Shown in pieces: positions 56,801-63,500 of a stretch of 64,000 nt of DNA. Under the pieces are notes generated by a model. It ran no database searches. It saw only the letters and a program-made list of their open reading frames with translations, and had not been told where the DNA came from. The number at the start of each line of letters is the position of its first letter. Positions within the stretch are counted from its first letter, which is position 1. A program made the translations under genes and the position numbers. Origin of the DNA: an uncultured Tenacibaculum sp. (lineage in GTDB: Bacteria > Bacteroidota > Bacteroidia > Flavobacteriales > Flavobacteriaceae); the NCBI GenBank assembly GCA_947496185.1, contig CANMCD010000014.1, positions 40,873 through 104,872 of the forward strand, given 5' to 3'.

Positions 56801-59118
56801 CTTTCGTTACAATCGTTTTTGATACTGGCATCTAAAGAAGCGTTATATACATTAAAATAGAAATTATATTCACGCTTACAAATGGTCACTCTCAACTTAT
56901 ATTTTCCTGATTTTGAAAAATCTTTTTCAAAATCACTTCCTATTTCAGTCCAATTACATTGTGTATTGACGTTTGGACACTTTTCGTTTATTGGATTTGG
57001 ACAGGATCCTTCAACTAATTCATACCAATGAATTTCTGCATCAGATGTTAAAGTAAAAGGTAGATTAATTTTTTTCGAATCATTATTTCCACATAAATAT
57101 ATCTCACTTAACTCCTCTCCATTATCAGGACAAACATACGTTGCGTCAACAAATCCTTTTAATGGGTTCTCTAACGTAGCCCCCCGATCTTTAACAATAA
57201 ATTTATTGGTAATACTATTATTAATATTATTTGGATCCTTACACGTATCAGGTGCTTCTTTATATACAGTATATGTTCCTGCTTTACTCGTTTTATATAT
57301 TCTCTGATTACTAACAATTTGCCCACTTAAATTCTTCCATTCATAAGAATCATAACCTTCACCAGCATCCAATTCAACTTCTCCGCTTGCACTAGCACAA
57401 AGGTCTAAAATTTGCACACAATCATTCAGATTTACCCAGATAGTTGAAACTCCTTCAATATCATAATTACAATTATTAACCCCTAGTATACTCGAATCTC
57501 CTAAAATATTATCATTAACCCCTGATTCTTCCCCGTCATAAAAAACTCTTGCTGAGCTCCCTATTTTATTAGAACACGCATCTTTAAAATCTTCACAACG
57601 AGGACTAACTCTAACTTTATACTTTATATATCCTTCAGCAGCATCTGTTCGAACTAAATAATCTGGAATAGAAAAAAATATCTTTTTACCATCATTACTT
57701 AATCTCCTTGTAACTCCGAAGGGTGCAATAATCGATTCAGTATCTATTACAGTATTATCATGTATATAATCTTCAATAATTGTATTCGTAGCATTATCAG
57801 TCCCTACATTTTTATATTGTAACTTCACCCATACCTCTTCCCCTAAGTCAACAGAAGTATCTGAAATAGGGGTTTCAGCACCGTCTACAAAGTTTTTTAT
57901 CACCCTTACTCTTGGTTCTACAACTTCAACTGACATACCGAGTAAAAATGGAAAATAAATATCTCCTGATGTAGTAAATTTTAACGTTGTATTTGTCTGA
58001 TTGTTTCTTAGTATCTGATTATTTGTATTGTCTAATTTGAACATATCAATATCAAAACCTAATGTATTTTTACTTTTAGGAACCCTATCAGAAAAATACT
58101 TGTGATCTTTTGAAATAGAACCATCAAAAAAGTTATTATAATAGTTTGATATATCCATATAATAGTAATCATTTGTCATATACCATCTCCATCCACTATA
58201 GGTATAGTAATCCCTACTATTAGATTCATTAATACTATGATACGTATTTCCATTTGGAGACCTTATAAGAAATTGATCCCCTGAAATACCACGGTCACCT
58301 TCCAATGCACCAACCAATAACTCTGCTTTTACTGGCCCTTGAGGAATTGTCTGAAAACCAGACACAGGTACTTCAACTTGAGAATTAGCTCCTTTACTTA
58401 TTGTTGAAAAACCATCAAATACATAAAACTTTTTATTTGTTTCTTCATCATTCTCATAAACAACGACTAAAGTCCATCCTGCTGAAGACCCTGTTCCATT
58501 CGGATCATTCCCTAAAGTTGCTCTTACATTCGCTACATAATAGTCTCCATTTGGATTCCCTAAGCCACCTACCAAATCTGTAACATCTTTAAAATACAGA
58601 TACGGTTTTTCGAATTCTTCACCTTCATCAAACACTTTAACAGCATCCTTGATTGTCCGGTAGTTTACATCACCGGGAAGCTTAAGTTTTATCTCGCCTA
58701 TAGCATCTGTTTTTCTTGGCTGCCTCCAACTCCAAGTTTCATAAGGATATATTCCAGCCCAATAAAGCCCTGCAAAAAGCACTTTAGCACATTGAGGAGA
58801 AGGTAAATTCAACCTAGCCATAGAAGAAGAAAAAGTAGATGGATCATTATCGATATCAACATAAACCATGTTAAGAAATCCATTTTGCTGATCCGATTGG
58901 TTAAAATCACTTCGTGAATTAACACTCAAAATATTATTAGCAATAAAGGTCATATTCCCTTTAGCTGTTACACTTGAACGAAGAGAAAATTCCTTTTTAT
59001 TTTTATTACTTGCTTTACTTCTTTTTTTAAAACTGGTCTCTAAAAATTGTTGTTTTTGTTGCGCAAGCGCAATAGTGGCAAGAAATGCCAAAACAAAAGT
59101 TAATATGTTTTTGTTCAT
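44827..59118 (-). CDS. Giant SprB-repeat cell-surface adhesin (4,763 residues) with an inserted lectin-like module
   Basis: A paralogue of the 3,436-residue protein with the same ends: signal peptide MNKNILTFVLAFLATIALAQ; N-terminal domain (to about 400) with the FAGLYWAGIYPYETW and GSSAGWTLVVVYEN segments; DUF11-like domain (about 405-570); an Ig-like region (to about 790); then about 42 SprB-type repeats; and the type B sorting domain (PTLFTPDGDGVNDKWYP to GHFTLYR, about 4636-4763). It is longer because super-repeat A (about 500 residues) and super-repeat B (about 625 residues) are each present twice, and because a module of about 187 residues is inserted at about 1416-1602. Predicted to be exported by the type IX system and displayed on the cell surface. 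Many repeats carry paired cysteines that could form disulfides. Confidence 0.9.
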   Translation of the reverse strand: MNKNILTFVLAFLATIALAQQKQQFLETSFKKRSKASNKNKKEFSLRSSVTAKGNMTFIANNILSVNSRSDFNQSDQQNGFLNMVYVDIDNDPSTFSSSMARLNLPSPQCAKVLFAGLYWAGIYPYETWSWRQPRKTDAIGEIKLKLPGDVNYRTIKDAVKVFDEGEEFEKPYLYFKDVTDLVGGLGNPNGDYYVANVRATLGNDPNGTGSSAGWTLVVVYENDEETNKKFYVFDGFSTISKGANSQVEVPVSGFQTIPQGPVKAELLVGALEGDRGISGDQFLIRSPNGNTYHSINESNSRDYYTYSGWRWYMTNDYYYMDISNYYNNFFDGSISKDHKYFSDRVPKSKNTLGFDIDMFKLDNTNNQILRNNQTNTTLKFTTSGDIYFPFLLGMSVEVVEPRVRVIKNFVDGAETPISDTSVDLGEEVWVKLQYKNVGTDNATNTIIEDYIHDNTVIDTESIIAPFGVTRRLSNDGKKIFFSIPDYLVRTDAAEGYIKYKVRVSPRCEDFKDACSNKIGSSARVFYDGEESGVNDNILGDSSILGVNNCNYDIEGVSTIWVNLNDCVQILDLCASASGEVELDAGEGYDSYEWKNLSGQIVSNQRIYKTSKAGTYTVYKEAPDTCKDPNNINNSITNKFIVKDRGATLENPLKGFVDATYVCPDNGEELSEIYLCGNNDSKKINLPFTLTSDAEIHWYELVEGSCPNPINEKCPNVNTQCNWTEIGSDFEKDFSKSGKYKLRVTICKREYNFYFNVYNASLDASIKNDCNESITVTVPNPTKYEFRLKNITTNSYVGEYQDSPIFPITTSGDYLVEVRAKNIATNSCVYETEPLNIVKQKAELEIVHKDIIECVGQAGKITAKVNNGFGEYVYKLIHQGNEIENSGAINQTDYTFSTNISAGKYTVAVASAKCNFNYSEEVTINEAPELILDAIKIKNISCEDGASSGVIKLIASGGSLIGSETYKFAVWRKDGNEIQIPVYFSGDSYEVKVGEEGVYEFLVLDSNNCKAYSKPITIQKDDPLEFDVKETDVSCEGDTDGEIEVTSKNILLNTKLEYRLEGSNDWQTDSSFENLKAGDYTIEIKATYTNDGKDFECIYSKTATVKSKNIVSTAVLTQQLTCENKGIITFTKATGGNAPYEYGINGVFDGKLSKENLQEGTYVLSVRDSQGCEKVIDTIKIELPRLSLVYETNNSCSGLGKIEITDPLGADYRYKLINVNSNQEKIQSHNVFDNLEEADYKVQVISGNCFSDQSDIISIKEEEELKGKISYQDSKCYGANNGSITVQVTSGSDNDKFEYSLDNKLTWLKATDNPYQILGLAPGDYKVHIRKNETAKDCAISFDEISISQPEKIIVTTEEINPITCALDSKAVVKATATGGTPPYSYSIDGKNWNDDGVFKDVPQGEYSVYIRDKNGCDECGCSSDPFVNGGFEEPGSFTGLKFINENDVSGWNAVKIGDENTGYGGLNTIEIWHKDYEDQKESFEGDYFAELNSSHESTLYQSFCTQEGDEVHWSLAHRGREGRDAAKVRLGSSLSNLNAGTILETDNNAWKQYQGTYVVPKGQSVTVIAFQAVSTASGNKTIGNFIDDVKVHITNKNCSRNTIEVAAPQKVAFDVEVTKCYGGNNGFIEIKNTQGTPDFTYTISKGGQLVQKKETNADNVRFESLLPGTYEVEVVDKLGCAEVSTQVINETLVLESADKQYINCNDQTIEVSAKGGAGNYVYAFKKKGEVVTASDFKTENIYMVPYAVVTPQIYEVYVRDNNGDASYCEDQQTIEVIATENPQVTITKVQPKCFNDKGSITVTISKGKPPYTIVFDGKEETLTAGNEKIFTDLEAKNYLIKVKDANDCFSKEYNESIDNPKKVTVEVVKADATCDNSKLGNITFKLPLGDNATYEYGVNGDYKTDKSYDLPAGNYVLTVKNSEGCIYDVDNVDIQPLSIIPSIELSDVTYSCEGNGALSVEAPNGLGYTYSIDGSTPSSTTVFDNLIPGEHTIKVYADNGACPIETTIVIDPDQEFKAHLINQQTTTSCVGDSNGGATIVAENFGTSYEYIIEGKTNWTKVTDKEVKIDDLPAGTYTIKVRVSEGQCERDLGELTIKNPEPVTVKATVNLQVDCASPTKGSITAEAQGGTGDYEYQLLTIEKGIKKEVKPWQSDEVFNGLDASDDAYIVIARDSNGCLSNEFTLSVEPRIDLNFTLETTGCFMGVANREITVKVTQGKPKSYSINGGDKKNPNGIDDNNHTFGNLSSGKHLVKVEDIYGCILEKEITILEEITFEVTKQDINCKDGFITLSSVAGGDGNYKYAMIPEGKSLEDTDFQNDTTTSITSSGKYLIYVRDGRGCESKSKTVEINKTLPITITSDKVNPTCHGYDNGNITLNIAGGKAPYTVTSSDSSVTFVHKDDITKQAFGLKEGKYTFTVVDVYGCEKTHEVALNGLPELTANIAHEKPTCGTPFVGNESLFKIIFKDYPTISLPNKLQFRILNEDGSIVEQDWQDDPIFEGVSLGGQVIPQIRIIDDNGEELCREQFDIYTMPYEVSPLVVNTSIENGDCSMQADVEVSKGVGPFEYSYNTIPQPKDWEPSGGTNDRNYTFDNLVSGRKYYFYVKDLGDGNCVKYDEEYFAKIDVVITPELLEESCFSADTGALKFTINDQKNILKGGTSGITWKLFKKNMTDGSEIEIENGSQNNLDPILPTSNGSLAPGTYLIEVYDTAKTCIYASTDIRINKGLEITGDIIKNIGNITCSTSGVISFNVTGGAGMYEYELNSDNLLGSPVTINESTFEIPYQSVIDPTKEVKISVSVKDKTNCLKDLGEVVLQVSPSPKIDNVVVESCDGLGTLTVNVSGGSGTYTYKLLKSGVEVEAPTPNNTFSNVEAGTYTVSVTDTNGCTVTYPGDIIIHPALKISNPSIVKELDCTSAPEAIIKFSVLVGSGDYRYEVKGNSNGFSESGNISGNIEQTVKVPSSDAYIVTVYDNNNTVSCPPKEASIQVLPESKPVFTATATNNNICNGSAEGVIQISNANASLNPITYEISPKEGTFVGDVFTGLPVGSYTITATGSNGCTFTHKEIDIEENSILNIDNAITINQFGCQQNNTTNNATITVDFSKVTGGTNNYVKAIVKNVKTNQVVFESDSSFEYTLTDTNGGNFAVEVYDSSNCYVSKELLINPFLQLAGINVEKVKSVDCKTGEDIKVSYTPINLQTTTIELSVTGINGTNYTKVSKGLSKDVVSEVFNDLPLGEYEVEVLNKETGCKLTENYKVERDLSYEIVIENVQQVPCLDPSSRGSFTFKVIGGITSYKGNYKVELYDSTGYKKGPLQKIDNGDGEITIEDLVADTYSLKVIMEDGPYCEVVKEVEVKQPDMKLAITHATEAPMCVGADNGKITFEATGGWGGYTYQLMKGAVEIQAARSGNSFHNLGAGDYTLHVQDSKGCTASQDVKIQDPIPVTITSIVKDDDFCDTKGGGEITVLADGGTGTYSYTLFKDGVEVKYLNDGTNVFSALSTGDYTVLVKDDNNCSATLSEKIALLPALEAEVFIDKLIDCTTTPEEGIIKISATLGSGSYKYEVKKGNTGVIYDTGDFKDAQGKYQDEYVKVFEPDTYVVLVYDEGAGCLPKEFSLDIAPKITPVFSAKSLKILCKGATDGEILITKNKDSEVSYAIQPNTGTVTDLGGTLLYSNLSGGSYTIVATGKNDCTYEQIVEVEEYKELDLSKAMDKTLFTCKTNNQTNYAAIIVDKSKITGGSGNYVKVDFADVVSGEVLQSTSAFNYTVYDETGGDYLVTVYDDQGCSSSLEVKIDPLVKLNITPTVEVVNEITCTSGQEIKVTYEATNIDVTQIEYTIMNIDGSYTETNSLGEFKNLQEGTYQVYATNTTTQCTSPSEEIIISKPKFEVKVNKLKDVACLGSATGEISFEFISDTHSYNESYVYEVFNVDGTTTNKKGVVNQGVGEVEGLTKGEYYVVLTMNDAPSCEVTSKTITIEEPEKELALVSVIEIKNCSEEVTMLAEGGWGDYEFMLENTDSGVTHQSFDRNDHFTGLVPGKYKATVRDMGGCMTSTTFELITHKDISSNTPEVTDNSCTGDSNAAIKITNVMGGMFAPNETPEYQYTLIQNGVESQPQNIAEFTGLRAGDYTVKIYDNYYCKNKSYDVSIKDPVKVEAMVEMLAPVTCNRDKQTVKVIGNGGTGVYEYSTNGVDFDSNNLFSLLPGEYEFYVRDSNGCTSPVLKSVKVNSFVALKLDGIHKTNITCRDDSNGTIEVAVSGGFGNYSYELLDATGNTIQGVQKTNFFDGLEAGVYSVKIYSTSTDDEVCQIETEQVTIEQPESLTLEVSELIHVRCLNNGTGEIIVAAKGGNGDYQYNISPGFDEKKYVKSNEFKNLLAGDYIITVRDGVGCDTSIEVTVKEPTEIVQSAVEVTQQTCITDPSPVIKLTMEGGAPEGEIVKYTISINGVDLKGIYEEGVITLGASEGIEAGMEYHIGFRTNDDCDPTTVVVKTDTVIDLQPEVVVNYICPTGNTIVAKVQELYENEVVYSLLEDGVLITSNVTGEFANVDPGNKYSVSVVHAFVSCPVTLIVPEIHNYEELTVEVDDSQKNKLIINTTGGLPPYEYSVDGNDFDIDNEIIVYETKDYVINVRDARGCEVSLTVSGEYISIDIPTLFTPDGDGVNDKWYPINVEDYHELELEIRDRYGRKLKNYRGKQAMVSYPNSTKRAVGNNKRRARGIKILDKYSQEGWDGTYEGRKMPSGDYWYIIKYKELSGQPKQMIGHFTLYR
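46926..48795 (-). repeat. Super-repeat B, second copy (4,763-residue adhesin)
   Basis: Residues about 3441-4064, 624 residues, seven SprB-type repeats from the VKDDDFCDTKGGGEI unit to the GGWGDY unit. Repeat order matches the copy directly upstream in the protein. Confidence 0.75.
48796..50671 (-). repeat. Super-repeat B, first copy (4,763-residue adhesin)
   Basis: Residues about 2816-3440, 625 residues. It shares with the second copy, in the same order, a YDxxxxxCPPKE-type unit, an ATGxNxCT unit, a CxxNNxTNxAxIxVDxSKxTGG unit, a CxxGxxIxVxY unit and a GGWGxY unit. Confidence 0.75.
51800..53310 (-). repeat. Super-repeat A, second copy (4,763-residue adhesin)
   Basis: Residues about 1936-2438, about 503 residues. 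It begins with the short DVTYSCEGNGALSVEAP unit and includes an INCKDGFITLSS unit ending in YVRDGRGC and a GGKAPYTV unit. Confidence 0.65.
53311..55561 (-). repeat. Super-repeat A, first copy, interrupted by the inserted module
   Basis: Residues about 1186-1935. It begins with the short YETNNSCSGLGKIEI unit and includes an INCNDQTIEVSA unit ending in YVRDNNGDASYC and a GKPPYTI unit. After removing the inserted module, about 560 residues remain, close to the other A copies. Confidence 0.65.
54310..54870 (-). other. Inserted ~187-residue lectin/CBM-like module between two SprB repeats
   Basis: Residues about 1416-1602 of the 4,763-residue protein do not follow the SprB pattern. The module begins after RDKNGC with CGCSSDPFVNGGFEEPG and contains SGWNAV, the IEIWHKD and YFAELNSS strands, STLYQSFCT, WSLAHRGREGRDAAKV and FIDDVKVHI. 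This layout (NGGFEEP, GW, IEIW, G-x-FAELN, LYQ, HRGR, DDV) is that of jelly-roll, galactose-binding-like domains in secreted bacterial proteins. The paralogues lack it at the corresponding site. Confidence 0.78.
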
Positions 59119-59626
59119 TAATCAAGGGGCTAAAATTAACGTTTAAATCTGTATAATTTATTCAATTATAGTAGTATAACAATCATAAGCAAAAAAACCC
59201 TACCATATTTTTTTATTTAAAACAAAAAAAATGTGTTTAATATAATTAAACTAGATCTCCTTTTAGTTATTATTACTAGTATTTACAATAAATTTTATAC
59301 AAAAATTTTAAAATATTTTTTTTTATAAATTTTTTAAAATTTTAGAATCGCAAATCTATATTAACCTGATTTTTAAACAATAAACTAATTAGTTAAAACT
59401 TTATTAAAAAAATACACTTTTCGCACATAAAAAAAACATTTAGTTTATTTATAAAAAGTATATAGGTTAGAAAAAACACATGTACTCCCTGAAATACCTC
59501 CATAATGAACTATTCTTAAATCAATTTAAATGCTATCCTAACCACTAAGCAAAAAGAGAGGTTGTCTAAAAATAGACAACCTCTCTTTTTTTATAATTTT
59601 CTTTAATTAAATTACGAATTCATTCA
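59119..59626. other. Very AT-rich spacer between sprF and the 4,763-residue adhesin
   Basis: About 500 bases, mostly A and T, without a coding frame. It contains the terminator of the sprB-sprF transcript near 59551-59592. On the minus strand near 59190-59160, a TTG followed after 19 bases by TATAATTG (one mismatch to TAnnTTTG) is a possible promoter of the giant gene. Confidence 0.5.
59551..59592. terminator. Strong bidirectional terminator after sprF
   Basis: AAAAAGAGAGGTTGTC pairs perfectly with GACAACCTCTCTTTTT around a TAAAAATA loop. It lies 35 bases past the sprF stop and isolates the sprB-sprF unit from the downstream giant genes. Confidence 0.95.
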
Positions 59627-60574
59627 TTAAAAAATTACCATCTTCTGAGTACAACGAGCTAAACTAGGTCTACGGTCATAATCAAACCCAATGGTGATCA
59701 TATGTGTACCATAATTGAAATCCTGCACTTTGTTCATATTTATACTAAAACCATAAGAAGCATAAAAATTACTCTTCTTAAGTCCGAACAAAGGAGCTAA
59801 GGCATTGGGTGTAAAAAATTGATCATTTAAAAAAGTATAACTTAACCCTGCCCATACATAACCATCTCGCATACCTTTTCTTGCCTTTATGTTTAAATCA
59901 GTTCTAGAACGTTTATCAATCTCTCTGTACTCAATCAACATAGAAGGCTCTAATTCAAAACCTCTACTGATTCTCGTAAGTACATAGGAACTATATAAGA
60001 CATACTTTCTATACGATTCTGGCTCTCCTGATCTTAGGTTTTCTACCTTTCTATTCAACAAATTATTCACATTTGCACTAAAACTAAACCGCTCGAAACG
60101 ATAAAGCATTCCCACATCAAAATTCGAATTGGTTATATACCTATTTCCAACATCTTGCGGGGTATTATTCCCAGAAGTGTCAATTCCAAATTGGGTATAT
60201 GCATAACTCAGTGCAAATGACAAAAAGCTATCATGAAAATGACTTAATGTTAAATGACTTGCCAAAGATAATTTTCCTCCTTGCTGGGTCGTAAACCCAT
60301 TTTTGTCATTAAAGAGCGTTAACCCTCCTCCAAATCGTTCAGCCAATCTGGTCTCAATTGTTAAAGACTGTGTATCAGGCGCTCCTTTAACACCAATCCA
60401 TTGACTAACCCCATTCAGCCTGATTTGAAATCCTGCTCCAATACCTGCAAACGTTGGAGATATTAAAAAGGGGTTATCTGCCAAATGACTTACATATTGA
60501 GGTAATTCTACCTCCTGAGCGCTCAACCGAATACTACTCAGTAGTATTATTGTTCCAATAAAAATCTTTTTCAT
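59627..60574 (-). CDS. sprF: PorP/SprF-family type IX secretion outer-membrane protein
   Basis: A 315-residue outer-membrane beta-barrel-like protein with signal peptide MKKIFIGTIILLSSIRLSAQ. Family features are the early LPQYVSHLADNPFLISPTFAGIG segment (about 24-46), RLNGVSQWIGVKGAPDTQSLTIE (about 52-74), GGGLTLFNDKNGFTTQQGG, the SFALSYAYTQFGID strand and a tail near ITIGFDYDRRPS. In Flavobacterium johnsoniae SprF is needed to bring SprB to the surface, and PorP/SprF proteins bind type B sorting domains of their partners. The gene starts 12 bases after the stop of the SprB-like gene, so the pair forms an operon, as in F. johnsoniae. No second copy accompanies the two downstream giants. Confidence 0.92.
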   Translation of the reverse strand: MKKIFIGTIILLSSIRLSAQEVELPQYVSHLADNPFLISPTFAGIGAGFQIRLNGVSQWIGVKGAPDTQSLTIETRLAERFGGGLTLFNDKNGFTTQQGGKLSLASHLTLSHFHDSFLSFALSYAYTQFGIDTSGNNTPQDVGNRYITNSNFDVGMLYRFERFSFSANVNNLLNRKVENLRSGEPESYRKYVLYSSYVLTRISRGFELEPSMLIEYREIDKRSRTDLNIKARKGMRDGYVWAGLSYTFLNDQFFTPNALAPLFGLKKSNFYASYGFSINMNKVQDFNYGTHMITIGFDYDRRPSLARCTQKMVIF

Positions 60575-60586
60575 GATTATTATCTA

Positions 60587-63500
60587 TTATCTATATAATG
60601 TAAAATGTCCCATAATTTTCCTTTGTTGACCTGATAACTCTTTAAAATAAATTGTATACCAATAGTCACCTGATGGCATTTCTTTACCATCATAGGTACC
60701 ATCCCATCCTGCTTGGAATCCTTCAAATACTCTAAGCTGTCTAGCATATCTATCATAAATATATACTTTTATCTCATGATAATCTTCTACATCAGTAGGG
60801 TACCAATTATCATTTATACCATCTCCATCAGGAGTAAACAAGTTTGGCGTTTTTATAGTAATATATTCACCTCTTTTGATCAGTTCTAGTTCACACCCTC
60901 TGCTATCCTTAACTTTTATACTATAGTCTCTTGTTTCAAGAATAGTAACCACATTATCGGTAGTAAACTCACCTCCATCAATACTAAATTCATAAGGAGG
61001 GAATCCATAGCTTGGATGTGCTATTAACTTGTTCTTTTGAGAATCATCAATCACCATCGAAAGTTCTTGGAATTGTCTCACTTCTGGTAAACTTACAGAG
61101 CTCAAACAAGAAGCTAAAGCATGTTCTACTCTTATTGAATAATTATTACCAGGAGGTACATTGGTAAATATACCAGAACTATTAGAACTTACCAAGGTTC
61201 CACTAGACATTAACGAATAAATTACTTGATTCGTATATTCATCTTGTACAGTTGCCGTAATAATATTTCCTATTGGACAAGTATACTCTAAACCTGCCTG
61301 TAATTGCAAGTCAATAGCCCTATCTGTTATGATCGTTTCTAATTGTACTGCATCACAAAGATCACTACTAACTCTCGCAGAAATTCCATAAGTCATACCT
61401 GCTGCTATACCTTCGTTTGCTCCTAAAACTATAGTTCCTTCAGGATATGTTCCTGGTAAATCAATACCATTAATACTAACAATATAGTTTGTTGACACTC
61501 CTTGTACAGAACCTCCTGAAGCTTCAAAAGTAATTACTGGTGTTGGGTCTGTAATACACGTTTGTTGTGTTACATCTACTAAAGCTAAACTTATTGCTGT
61601 AGGTTCAGAAATAGTAACATCAATCGTATCATAACATCCCACACGATCTTTAACTGTTATGGTATATGTACCTGCTGCCAAGTTTTCAAATGTATTTTTT
61701 CTAACAAATTTGTTAGGGTCAAATATTGGACTAATATTATATTCATATCCACTATTACCACCTTGAGCGTTAATTGTAATCGTTCCGTCTGCCTCACCAT
61801 TACATGTAATATGTGTATGATTTTCTGATAATGCTAACGCTGTTGGTTCTTGAATAGTATGCAACCCTGTATCTATTTGACAAATATCTCCAGCAACATT
61901 GGTACTATATATTCTTATTTTATACGTTCCAACCGTCAATCCTGAGAATGAATTTGAAGTTTGAAGTGGTCTTACAACAACATCAGAATTATCTAACAGT
62001 TCATATTCGTAATTTCCGAAACCACCTGAAACCGTAGCTGATAATACTCCGTTATCTTCGCCATTACAAGTAATAAATCCAGCGTCTACATTCAAACTTG
62101 ACACAATAGCTTCATAACGAGCCACTGTTACTAATTTGAAAGGATCAGAAATACAACCATTACTATCTCTTACATAGAACTGATGTACTCCTGCGTCTAC
62201 CACAAACGAAGTACTACTTACAAAGTTAACTCCATCAATACTATAAGTATATCCTCCAGAACCACCTTGACCAGTTACTTCAACTGTTGCTTGTGTTCTA
62301 TTACATGTTATAGAAGACACGATAGAAGCCTGTGCTGTCACTTTGGTTGGATCCGTGATCGTTACATTAATTGGCGCACTCTGACATGAATAATCATCAT
62401 AAACAGTAACTACATAATCTCCTGCTTTTAAATTGGTAAATGTATTACTCGATTGCGTTGCAGAAATAGTTCCGTCAGGATACGTTAAACTATAAGAATA
62501 GATAATTGGATTTCCTTGACCTCCTGTTGCATTCGTTACCTCAATAATCGCATTCTGCTCTTCTGCACATATGTTATCAGTCACTTGTGGTGTAGCTGTT
62601 ATTGTCGTTGGTGCTAATAATTCAAAATTAGTCGTTATTTCACACCCATTCAAATCTCTCACTGTTGCTACATACTGACCAGCATCTAGGCCATCTATCA
62701 CTTCGTTAAGAGCAAAGTTCTGATGCGTAACTCCTGTTGTTGTATTTACTAATGAGTATTCATAACTACCCCAACCTCCTGAGGCACTCAATGCAACTTC
62801 TCCTGAATCAGTTCCTATACAACTAATCAATGACGGTAGTGCAGAAATAGTTAGTGGTGTTGAGGGTTCTTCAATCGTCACAGTTCCTGATTGAACAGGA
62901 CAGAATGGTGTATCAGTCATGGTCAATACCACATAATACGTTCCTGCTCCTAAAGTAGCTACTGTACCTGTACCTGTAATTCCTGTTCCTGTAATTCCTG
63001 TGCTAACACCACTTGATTGGAATACTTCATAGTCGTATAATCCTGTATATGGATTGCTACTACTAAATCCGAATGAAATACTTCCATTAGTATCGCCAAC
63101 GCAATTTACATTACTTAATTTATCCAAATCAATTACAAAACTTGGCTCTGATTTCACCTCATGTGAGGTAATAAACACACAACCTGTTCCACTATTGGTC
63201 ACTGTTATCTCATACACGTCTGTTGCCAAGTTGGTAAACACTCCTGTTGCATTATTTGCTGTGAAACCTGTATTGGCTCCTGTGATAACATAATTAATTG
63301 TGGCAGGGGCTACTACTGGGTTACTTGAAGTATAACTAACCGTAATATCCTCTCCGGTAGCACAATCAATCGCTTTATCTACCATAATTGGTGCTGTCAA
63401 TAATTTTGCAAAAGGAGCAATCGTTGCTGTAGTACTTCCGATACACCCTTCTTCATCGTATACATCAATTTGATAATCACCTCCTGATTCTTCGGTTGAA

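Noticed and set aside
35575-58583. Many plus-strand open frames of 60-120 codons inside the giant genes
   Set aside because: They lie opposite long, clearly coding frames, have low-complexity compositions and no recognisable domains.
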